The notes under the pieces were generated by a model. It ran no database searches. It had not been told where the DNA came from and saw only the letters and a list, made by a program, of their open reading frames with translations. The translations under genes and the position numbers were made by a program. A DNA stretch of 64,000 nt from Margaritifera margaritifera (lineage: Eukaryota; Mollusca; Bivalvia; Unionida; Margaritiferidae), in NCBI GenBank assembly GCA_029931535.1, contig JAQPZY010001638.1, positions 4,650,001-4,714,000 of the forward strand, read 5' to 3'. This document shows, one piece after another, positions 15,001 through 27,000 of this stretch; the stretch's first letter is position 1; every line of letters begins with the position of its first letter.

Positions 15001-18000
15001 TATGAATTTTCAGCACAAGTAAAATGTACTTTTCAAGCCTAAATACAGGTTTCTTTTTAGAAACTCCCAATATCTGAATCCTGCAGTTTATTTTCTGTCA
15101 GAAATCAGACCCTTTGGACATGTCCATCAAATATGAATGTTGCGGGAGAAAAAAACCCCGTAAGTTTGTGTGAATATATTAGGAAGAAATTAAATATGAT
15201 TCGACTGGATCTATCAGACATTTATTTTCAAAAATTGTGCTTCTTTGTGCACATTTTTGATGGAATTACTATTATGGATACAACCAGATTCAACCGGTGA
15301 GTACACGTACTCTTAACTATTTACGCTCAAGTTGCCAATTTCATATGCATAAAAAAAAATACTAAATATGTAATGACTGTTTTAAGTAGTTCTTGTTTAA
15401 TATGGAACAAGTTTATAACTGCATCAATGAAGTAAGTAGTATTGCCCCGCACCCGTGATGTAAGAAGATAAATGTGCCAATAAAGCATTTTTTTTTTAGC
15501 CCACTGTTATACCTCCACCCTTTCCCTTTTTTTGGTGCATGCATCATTTTCTTCAGCTAAATGATTTGGTTGGTTATAGCACGGTTCAGTACATAGCACA
15601 ATGTTGTTTTGTGGACTCCAACCATTGTGCTATAGCGGGATTTCACTGAATTTGGGCTATTGTTGAAGATGGAATATGGGTGAATAATATATGGTATTTC
15701 TTTCCAGAGATGCAGTTAGCGATTTAGCTATTCATTTTCTTGCCAAGATGAAGATAATGGTAGTGAAGGACATTGAACGAGATGACATTGAGTTTGTAAT
15801 TAAGGTAAGAAATTATTAATTTGCCATGAGTGTAACACAACCTGTAACAGCAAAAGAACATCAACCCATAGACATAATTTTGGTTTCTGACCCTGGTGCA
15901 TCCTTTTGAATGGAATAGTCCTCTGCATTTTGTGTGGGGTTTCTACCAAAGAGTTTTGCATTATTATTTTAAGTATTGTCACACAAAACTAATACCTCCA
16001 TCTCATAGGAAATGTTATATTTTAATGCTTCAATATTTCGACATGTGGAATCGTTATTCTAATTTGAACAGGTTCTGGAATACATAATAGTTGTCAATGG
16101 GACTCGAAGTAATTGTGCATACGATGCTTTATGTTAAATTGTGGATGCAAGATTGACATTGGCAGTGCTTTACATTCATATTGGAGTTACCTCAGGAATT
16201 AGCCTTAATGTTCTAGCCGACATCACATGTAAAGAGCTAATGATGTATCAGTTGTCAAGAGTAGCATTCTTAGAGAAGCACACCATTCATCATTTTTCTC
16301 TGTAAATCTTGATTGGTAAGTATTGGATGGTGTGTAAGCATTTGGGACAAGAGATGAAAAAACTGTTGTAACTTTTTATGTGAGAAAACCTATGATATAT
16401 GCAGCACCATTAAAATGTTTGCAACTGTAGACAAGCTTGCTGATGTGTAATACATTTCCTGATTTACAGGTGATTAATAGTATTGTTCATGTACACTGTT
16501 TACTGCCATGGGGAAGTCCCACCCAAGTATCAGAATTTTGATGGAATGAGAATTTGCCAACTCTTTAGTAGTGCACAATTATTTTTCTCGTATTCCTGTC
16601 TCAGATAATATGGTTTCTGTATGACGGTGGCTTTCTGGTCTGTCTTTTCCATGTTCAAAATTCTGGTAACCCATGGAAAAATTTGTCCTTGCACAATATG
16701 AATATGTCCCAGAAAATAAAGCAGTGTAATGTACGCTGGTAAATTTAGGCTGGGCTGTTAGAAAGTTTTGAACTCTCAAGTCATTTTCCTTTAACAGATT
16801 AAATAATGACAGTTTTCGTTCAGCAGCAAAAAGTTTTCAAGAAACAGTCAAATTTACATGTCAGACTGTCCAAAAATCTTTCTTTTATATGGTGTGCATT
16901 TCTATTTCAGAAGATCCTCCCTATAGATAAATAATCTCTTCACTTCCCTTCTTTCAAAATGGTCCAGAACATGGCACAGCGATGTAGAATAGCTTTGTTA
17001 AAATAACTTGACAGCACTGTCAAACATACATGTACATATGATATTGCTTATTTGGAAGAGACACAAGTTTGACCACATAAATAGTTGAAAATGGTTGGAG
17101 GTGCTGGGAAAGGGGCACATAACGGGAAACGATCTGGGTAAAAAAAAAAGGAGCTGATCTTATAAAAATCTAAAAGAAGGCCATGGTTGTGCAATATATC
17201 AGTTAGACAATATTCTCTTGTGTGATGCCAGTTATATCATGGTCTTGGGGACTCCAAGAGTATTGGCATATAAAACTTTGGTGCTAAAGCACCCTTGTCA
17301 TTACCTCACCCTATGCTATATTTGATGTCCCATGTGAGCATTTCTTCATCAGATACAATACCTGATCATAATACCTTGGATAAAAGTGCTACCACCTCGC
17401 AAATCCAGTCCTCCCAGGTTACAATTTTTAGCTAAAAAGCTAAAAGTTGCTTGCCCACATAGGTGGCAGTTAAATAGTGATCTCCCTTGATACAGGAATT
17501 GGAGCTAAATCCCATGAGTACTTAAGTTACTACTTCTGCTCATGCCGAGTAGCACGCTCTGTCCTGATGAGAGGCCTCACAATCCAAACATACAAGAATT
17601 GTGAAAGTATTCTACTTTAAAGCAAGTTTGAGGGCTTTTTGCTTTGAAAGGAAGTATACTCCATCTATAATTTTCCAGTTTTTTCTTGCTCTTTTCTTTC
17701 GCTGACCAAGTTTTCTATCTTTTGTCGAATTATAACTTTGTCATACTCACATGGGTGCCTTTCGTACATACCTACACAGGTCAATAGTGCATCCCCTCAC
17801 TTTGCTGTAGCTTTATTGTATGTGCAGGTACTTGTGTGCTATAGAAAACTCTAATTAAATTGCTGCATAATTTCGGCTGCGGTCGGATACATACAGGCAA
17901 GTTTTCTAGTCATAGCATCCACTTCGTAGTTATTATAAGTGACGCGTGGGTGATTTTACCTGTATAGGCCGTCAATTGGCCTACAGGCAAGTTTTTATTA

Positions 18001-21000
18001 GAATTTATATTATAGCATCCACTTCATAAGTATTATCAGTGATGCTTCAATACTTTTCCTGTATAGGCTACCATGCTAGCCCTTCTTATAGGTAAATTTT
18101 CATATAGTGTGTAGCTCGGTATGTCAGAGTTCATAAAGCAGGATGCATGCCTGGCTAACCTGTATATAGTCTGCTCTATTTTTGTCTTGCAGATTTAGAA
18201 CATGGGCAGGATAAGGTGTAATCTGTGTAAACAGCGGAAACATGGGAATAACAACCAGTTTACATGTCTAGCTTGCTCTGGTTGCCACTCTACATGTCAT
18301 GTATGTGCTGCTTACACCATTAGTATACATGCCGACATCTCTACCATGAATGATTAACTTTTATCAGTTAAGTGATGGCTTTGATTCTTACGCAGGAAAG
18401 TGTCTCAGGCCAAGAAGTCTGTCGCCTACTGGGTTTGCTCAATGCAGCAGCGGACCTCTTCATCCTAGTTTCCTTTTTATGAGACCATTACAAATCATTC
18501 TGTTGTCCCAATGGAGGCCTAGACTTTGCCCCTTGTACCAACCTATAACAGTCTAAATATACATGAGGTTCCATCTCAGAAGATTGGACAACCTCAATTT
18601 ACTCGCATCGGGTGTTCCCTTGCAGGTACAACCTCTTGAAATCACGGTGTGTACAGTTGCAAGCACAGAGGGATGGTGTGTACATCTTCCATCATTCCAG
18701 GAGTCCAGTAGAATGTGGCCCACTCAGGGTCGTCTTTTGCATATCAATATTCTCGAGATGAAAGCCATACTGAAAGCATATCATTGGTGGCAGGAGGAGC
18801 TACATGGAAAGGGTGTTCTCATTCTGTCTGACAACTCCACTGTGGTGAATTATCTTAGAAGGCAAGGGGGGAATAAAGTCCCCAGACCTTTGCGTTCTTG
18901 TTTGGGATTTTCTAAGATGGTGTCTTAAATGACAAACCCACCTACAAGTTTGTCATATTCCAGACTGGCTAAATGTATTACAGGATTTACTGTTTTGGAA
19001 GAATTAACTAATACAAACTGAAGGGTCACTTCATCCCTCGGTTTTCACTCGCATGTCTGCCTGCTGGGATTGTTCAGTGGTGGATATATTTGCAACAAGG
19101 TGGAACGCAAAACTCCCAACCTTTTTCTTACCAGTTCCAGATCAGAAAGCCTGGGTGGTCAATGATCTTTCCACAGATTGGAACAGTTTGGAAACCCACA
19201 CTTAATCTCCAACACCTCTGATTCCGAAGGTGATGGAGAGAGCAAGAGAATCGGAGTGTTGCCTTGTCCTAATTGCTCCACTCAAGTGGGAAAAATTGTG
19301 GATCAATAACCTTGTATATCTAGCACCAGAAATACCCTAGAAGATGAAGATATTTCCTCCTCTGCTCAAGTAACCATGACAACAGGCATTCCATCCCAAT
19401 CCTGAGTTGTTGAACTTGCATGGATCATATTAAACAAGCCCTCAAGAACAAACAGTTCTCGCAACAAGTGGTGGAGAGAATTGTTTGAGCAAGACGGCCC
19501 TTCATTTTGAAAGCATAGTAGGGAAAATGGAGAATTTTCATGCACGATGTGAGCATGAAACTCGTTGCGCTGCTGAAGGCATCATTACTTCAAATACCTA
19601 ACTTCCTACTTTGGCTCTTTGACGAGAAACAGCACCAGTCACGATAAATGGCTACAGTTCCACAGTCTCTGTGTCATCATGGAAGAGTGGATATTGGACA
19701 AAACAAAGACCTATCTGATCTTCTGTCAAATTTTGGTTTCACACGTCCAAAGGCGTTGGCTCTCTGCATAAAGTGGAATCTATGGGTGCTAACCTGACTG
19801 AACATGGCACTGTTTGAACCGCTCTTGATGGCTTCATTGGTTCACCTCTCATATAAGACCTGCAGGCAGAATCAGCAAAATACATGATTCATCAGTTGAC
19901 CCAAACTAGTTGGAATTCCAACAGGATGGGTCAGTCTACAACCAGTCATAGACCTAAATACACCGCTCCCTCGATAACTCGCGCACAACGGGGTCCAAAA
20001 ACATAGACCGCACTATAAGCGAGGGCGCGAGTTACCGAGGGACCTCAAAAAAATTAAGAAAGGGATGCCATCCCCGCTGGACATCGAGAAAACCGCATTG
20101 GGGGAGGGGGTGGGTAACGGGGATGTTTAATGGCGGAATACTCGTTTTATAATTACATTGGGAATAATTGTCAATAAAGAGCTTTTTCTAATGTAGTTGT
20201 TTGCTTTTCTGTATAAATTACCTTTATTTTCAAGATAACGAACCTCTGAAAGATTGTTAACAACATTAGTCCAAGCGGTTTGAACAACACGTGTACGCGA
20301 TACATTGTGTATTACGTCACTGCTTTTTGTTGTTGTTGATTCACAACTAAACAAGATTCCTTTTTTCAAAAACTATTGACATTTATTTTGTGAAACAACC
20401 GTCAACATCGAACCTCGATTTATTTATTGTTCCATTAGTAGAATATGGATGCCGTAATTTCATATCAAGTAGCAGTGAAACTTCGTCTCATCCTTGAGGA
20501 AATCCCTGAGTAGCATTTTAGAAAGTTCAATACAAACTCTGGAACTCGCTTCTCCGTAATGAACCGCATCTGTAAAACAAAGCTTTTATTCTCCAAGTAC
20601 TCATTTGGCTTGGTTGCCTTACTATCTTTGATTACACTTGTGAATGAGTAGGCTAATTTCAGGTAGTTTAATTATATTACCGTATTTGCCAGCCTATAAG
20701 TCGATGCGGAGTATAAGTCAAATTTGCAAATTTCGTCAATTTTCAATCCTTCATCCATATATAAGTCGATGCGGAGTATAAGACGAAGCCAAATCAACAC
20801 CTTGGCTTCGTCACTTTCGCTAGCAACTTCCGGTTTCATGAATATTAAAGGTATCACTATGCTATTCCAGATTAATTGGGAAAACAATTAAGATGGTCTG
20901 TACATGTATTATTTATAGGTATTATTTATTGGTACATTATATGCAACGATATGAACCCCTGTTGTAAAAAAATAAGTGCAACTTGTATTCTTACAGCAAC

Positions 21001-24000
21001 AGTAGCCTCATTATCAAATTATATGTACAATAAAAATAAAAGAAGTCGATTAAGACTTGTTGTTTTTAGTGAATGCGTGTATGTATGTGTGAGAGAGAGA
21101 GATGGAGATAAAAAGAGAAAGATGAAACAACACTATGTCAGTGTATAAGAACATATGCATTCAGAGCAGTTTATACTTGTAGCTTTGTGAGAGAGAGAGC
21201 GAGAGAGAGGTTACAGGACGATTGTAATATGTATTGTTAAGTTACCTGATGATTGTGATCTTACTCATGTACAGGAGCATTACTGCATTCCATTATCAAT
21301 TAATACCTCTGAATAAACAGTTCATTCTTGTTTTTATATCCATTATCAGAAAGAACCAAATGGCTTTGCAGTGTTATTTACATTCTAATTAAATATGCCT
21401 TCAGCTTTGGCCAGGTCATTCCAGTTGACACCTGCAGTAGAGGTGATCAAATTAGTGAGGCTACCAATAGGGAAATGAGGCTACCCATAGGGTATTGTAA
21501 TCAATCCTGTAAAGCATGTTAATGTATGCAGTACTGTGTAAATGACCTGTAATGCCAGGTGCTTGCTCATGTAAGTTTCTCAACCAGTGACATCTTTTGA
21601 TCTCGCCGACAGAAGCGTCGGAGCTTTGAATTCATGACCAAAGATCAAACCAAAATGCCGCCTAACTACAGGAAGTGTACATGCACTTACTGATAAAGGG
21701 TAATTTTATTTCGTGGGAATATATAGTTCATTGTATTTGCAAAGAAAACAACACAGCATGCTAAATGGTCATCTTGGGATTTAAACTAATTGGAGTCTAT
21801 ATGGATATAAATATTGTGAATATTTAAATATAAATTATATATCTTTGAAACTGAAGGAATATGGTATTTATTGTTTTAATTTCCATTGACTATTTTATTA
21901 CTGTTTTCTATCTTTGACAAAAGCTTCAGCTTAAAGGGGTCAGTAAGGTAAATTAAGCAAAATAGCATGAAGAAGGGCTGAAATCTCTCTCTCTCTCTCT
22001 CATATCAGGGCATACTTTATTTCGATCACAAGATACAATAAGAAAAATGTGCAATGGAATACCCATGTCCATGTCATGGTTATCCGTTTTCTAATTTGTC
22101 TATTCTAATACACACATAATTTATGTAAGCAAATTTAAACAACATATATTACTAGTGCATGCTGCTTTAGCGCAATTACGGCTGATGCACGTGAATTTAA
22201 TACTGACAATCGCGTAAATATTTCGGAATCCTTCTCAATGTCGGGTCCTATATTTTTTCGCACATGATCTCTTCCCCAAAATGATAATTATTTTTTTACA
22301 CTATACTTTTCGTACTTTGAAAAAAAAATTGTTTTTCACGTACGAAAAATTAAATTAGCATACAGTTAGGCAATTTCAATTACATAATCCATATATAAGT
22401 CGATTCGGAGTATAAGACGAAGCCCAGACTTCCAGGTCAAAAAGTATCGACTTATAGGCCGGCAAATACGGTATTACATAATAATATTTATAACAGTGTT
22501 CGATTGATCAATTGAAATGAGTTGACCTGACACACGGCCGTGACCGCTAGCTCTTACGCAGGCAGGATTTGCATGCCTTTTAACTTTTCGGTTATTCCAC
22601 CCCCTTTGTTTAATTTGATACAAAAGACGTAATTAACGTGATAATACAAAGCAGGTCTGCTATTAATTGAGTGTAACAACACAACATATACTTCCGCAAG
22701 TCGGAGATAACAACAAAAAAAGGTCGGCACATAATTAGATTCTCACGGAAAAGCTCGCGGCGATAGCTGGGTCGGTTGAATTGTAATTTTCACATTTGAA
22801 TACAAGAGGGCTTATTGCATTTATGATGATTACACTGAAACCGAATTAAAAGATAGAACTAAAACACATATTTCACTTGACAAAACTTATTTAATTGGTA
22901 TTTATTTTTAAAGTGTTGCCACCAGTAGGCTTTAGTGGCGTTTTCATTGATCGAAATTTCGTCGAATATTGTTATTTATAGCGTACTGAGAATGTTGTTT
23001 GGAAAGAAAATTGAACAAAATATTTTACTTCTTATTAAAAGTCGAAAATTTCATTATGATGATTCAAATTTCTGGGTACTAACCACTGGTTTTGACGATA
23101 AAACGAGCGATATATTAAGGTTTCATTTACAAATTTTTGATCACAATTTTTTTCACCTTCAACAAATAGGGTAAATTTTTGTTATTTTTATTTTAAAAAA
23201 ATTCTAGTTTAAAAAAAATGGGATACACGTCTGGGTTCGCGAGTTATCCGGGCGCGAGTTATCGAGGGAGTGGTGTACCCTCAATTGTTTCATTCGTGTC
23301 CCATGGTTCAAAATGGAAACAACAAGGCGGATTTTAAATGCAGTTCAGGAGGGAGACTTCACTACCAGTATAGACCTGCAAGATGCGTATCTGCATGTCC
23401 TTATTTGCAAACTTCCAGGAAGTTCTGGTGGTTTGCTTTCAGGGAGACAGTTTACCAGTTCAGGGCACTCCCTTTTGGACTCGATATCATTCCCTGGGTC
23501 TTCGGATGTCTTATGGACTGGGTCATGGCCCATTTCAGGACCAATGCTACGGCTGCAACATCTGACTACCTGGATGATATATCAGCGCATTTGTCCTGAA
23601 TAAATGGGTTACCCTTTCCGCATATCAGGAACTAACCCAAGATCAAATGAACTTGCTACGGATCTCGGCTCATGAAGTTAGGGCAGTTGCAACAAGCATT
23701 GCATTTGAGCGAAACTGTTGCCAAGCTGACATTATACAAGCCGTGGGATGGTGGTCAGAGTAAACTTTCTCCAGCTTTTACCTCAAATATCTTGCATCCC
23801 AAAAGGCTCATCTAGACCTGGTGGGGCCTACCAGTGTGGCACAACATGTAACCTTCCTGGGCCATTCAGCAGTGTCCTAAGGACATGACTTCACTGGATA
23901 TTGGGGAGGGAAAATTGTTCCATTTCAAAGCCACACCGGGCATATGGAGTCGATGTTCCGGCCAGGTTATCTATCTAGAAGCTGCCTCGTATACCTTAGG

Positions 24001-27000
24001 GCACCGGAAATGGTCTCTCGGGTAAGACTATGTAACTCCCTCCACCTCTTACCTTGGCTCCTACAGTACTATGAGAGGTAAAGTGAAGAAGAAACCAGTT
24101 TTTCCTACTAAAATCTGTTTCTTTGATAATACTTACCCAATCATAATACATAGTCTCCTCGCAGTTACATCCATATACAGAGCATGTATGCTACTCCAGT
24201 AGTAACAGAAGTATTCATGGGATTTGGTGCCAATCCCTTTATCAAGGGGAGATAACTATTTAACTGCCAGCTGTGTGCGCAGGTAACTTTTAGCTTCTTG
24301 GCTAAAAAGTTTGAGCCTGGGAGGGCTGAATGTGTGAGGTAGTAGTAGTTCTTCCAAGGTATTATGATTAAGTATTATCAAAGAAACATTTTTTACTAGA
24401 AAAAAAAAATTGGTTTTCATCCAGTATTTGAAGTTACAGTGAATAAATTGCATTGTGCTGCAGATGAAATGGACAACCTATTATTATAGGCAAGAAATGT
24501 CATTTTCAGGTCATCAGCATCAATGTGGAGTTATTAGAATTCTTCATACACATTGGTGTAAAATAGGAAATTCCACCAGAGGGTCAGAATTTTTTATCAG
24601 AGGTGAGAGTTGGATTCTGATCCCAAGGGTAGAATTTTTTTGTCCAACATTGATGCATAATGAAGGATTATTTTCTCAAATTCCTGGAATGAAAAATGAG
24701 GGTTGAAGTCAAGATGGCATACTGTGAATACTGATATCACTTTGAAACAGCAAAAGACCCATGGAAAATTTCTTCAGCTTAAGGTAGAACATTAAAAGTT
24801 GAAAAATGCAGTGTAAACTTTAAATGATGTTTAAATACATCTCGGCATTCAAAAAACTGTGTCTGAGACCACTAAGGTAATGGCAGTTCACTATCCAAAC
24901 TGTGTACTGCAGATAGTTTGCACAATGATACAAATGTGAACAGGTAACAAAATATCAAGTCCACTCTTATCCATAAGATTAAATCGAGACAGACAAAAAT
25001 AAAATGTTTTAGTCCTTGATTCAGCTTTGATCAAGAATTGATTCACCCTTTTTAAATAATAATCAGAATAGGAATTTAAAAAAAAAAAAGAAAAGAAAAT
25101 TACAGCAACAGCTTTTTTCAACTCGAAACTGGACTATAGATGCTGTATATGTAGCTCGGTTATAAGTGTAAACATCCTGTTTGCGGGACATTAACTTTAC
25201 TGCTGCTTGTTTTAGTACTTATATGTGTTGCAGTTAATGTTTATTTTGATTAGTGTTAAAAAAAAAAAAATGCTCAAGTGATGATGGAAATCGTGTCTTC
25301 GACACTTTGTATGCTTGCAGTAGAAGGTCATGTGATGTAATACAGCAGTCAGATATTGAAAGATGGAGATGTTCTCCACTGGTGACCTTTACTGGAAAAC
25401 ACAATCATACACATATAGGAATGTGAGAAATAGATATCCCACATGGCTTTTTCACATTGGCAATGTATCACACATTAATATGAAAGAGAAAAATGTGTTG
25501 ATAACCCAACATTGAAAAGTGGGCAATATGTAAGATTCATCATGAGTATCTATCCATTTGACTGTCTTGCATGCCTGGACTGTACTTGCTGAAACCAAAC
25601 TTAGAGTGCAGGTGCATCTTGGGATGAAAATGTGTTACAGACCAAAAGTTGCTTGCTTTGATGTACTTTAACAGGGTTTTATTCAAGCTTGAGTTGAAAT
25701 GATATCCAATCTCTAGTAAAAAAAAATTTTTTTTTTTTTAACCTATTAACTCATTTGACCCCGATCCCGCCTATAGGTATGATCCGTTTTCTGCATTCAG
25801 TGGCCGATCCCGCCTGTAGTCGTGGTTTGTTTACTGCATTCAATGGCCAATCCTGTCTACAGTTGTGGTGAATGTGTGTTAGTAACAACGTATCTGATTG
25901 GTTACAAATGGGGTTTTTCCAAGAATCTGACGATATTAAACCAATCAGAAATGATTTTACTTTTGTTTGTGTAAATTTGAAATATTCATAAGCCAAGGTT
26001 AATAATTGGGAGCAGTTTTACTACACGTGTTTCATTCATGAAAAATCGTAAACAATGGCGGACTTAAGAGTGATATTTGGTAAGAGTGAAAACGAGTAAT
26101 TATTTGGGTTTGATCTCGAAAATATTGAGCAAGCAGAGAAAAGATATGTTCGGCAGTTGGATATTTTACGAGATTTAGACTCGGACATAGAAGTTTCTGA
26201 GATTGAATCGTCAGAAGAAGAGGATGCTGATGGCGACGATGATACAGTTCTTGCGGATCTGTAAACTGGAACGATCATCTTCGGTCTGTCCAAATCGATG
26301 ATTTTAGTGGACAAATAGCTTAAAAAATACATGACCGTGTAGACAAATTTATTTGGAACAATTGGTGAAAATTTCATGGATTTTTATTGGATATAAGAAG
26401 AGAAATTAAGGTAAGAATGGATGCATGTGCATGATGTTTACAAAATTTTCTAAATAGGTAAAAACTCTCTGGGGCACAAGCAGCTAGACACAGCTTAGTG
26501 CTGCTGGGGCATAGCAGCAGTGATACTGATAACAGTGCTGTTGCTGAATGAGTTAATATCCTGGGATGATCATACTTTTTGCACCAAAACTGCTCACTAT
26601 CACAGCTTGCCAGGATGTATTCAGCATGGCTTAACAACATTGACTGTTGCAAAAAGATTTTAAAAAAAGGAAGGGAGATCTTTGTGAGCTCTAGTTTCCG
26701 AGTTGGTGATATGTACATGTTATTCATTCTTGCAGAGTTTAGGCTGTAGACCAATTGCTAGTCTCGACCATTTTGTTCCTGAAGCCCTAGGATCAGCAGA
26801 CTTGGTAGAAGAAGTTCAAATAGGAAGCAGTAAAATTGTGAAGGTTAGTATATGTATATACACTGAAACTCGTCTAAAAGACCATCAAATTCTCGTCAAA
26901 GAACCATACAAATTCATTCTTTGTTGACTGTCATTATATAGAGATTTTTGCAAAATTGAACAAAAATAATGGATTTTTATAAATGTTCTGTATGAGTACA

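Larger units (their letters stand above)
19915..23599 (+). pseudogene. DIRS reverse transcriptase fragment interrupted by a nested transposon
   Basis: 19915-19958 encodes [12 protein letters not shown], the start of the RT palm. The reading resumes at 23278 with [30 protein letters not shown] (first catalytic Asp region), then, after a frameshift near 23400, [19 protein letters not shown] and [10 protein letters not shown] (YLDD catalytic box). Removing 19961-23275 and one TA restores continuous coding across the insertion point, which shows that the insertion is clean. The fragment ends just after the YLDD box. Confidence 0.85.
17350..24398 (+). mobile_element. DIRS-type tyrosine-recombinase retroelement B, rearranged and carrying a nested transposon
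   Basis: The left end (about 17350-17560) and right end (about 24150-24398) are inverted copies. Shared blocks include 'tcataataccttgga', 'ttttagc.aa.aagctaaaagtt' and 'ggcagttaaatagt.atctccc'. This is the inverted-terminal-repeat layout of DIRS-1. Between them are gag, RT, RNase H and tyrosine recombinase remnants, all +. Their order is unusual: RNase H and the recombinase N-half come before an RT fragment, and the recombinase C-half follows. A 3315-bp TA-flanked transposon (19961-23275) splits the RT fragment. All coding parts carry stops or frame changes. Confidence 0.85.

Noticed and set aside
23345..23533. Minus ORF over the DIRS RT segment
   Set aside because: It is the antisense shadow of RT; the + strand carries the YLDD and SIDLQDAY motifs.
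26036..26377. 113-codon minus ORF with Ser-rich stretch
   Set aside because: It is the antisense shadow of the acidic Glu/Asp/Ser stretch of the piggyBac-like fragment.
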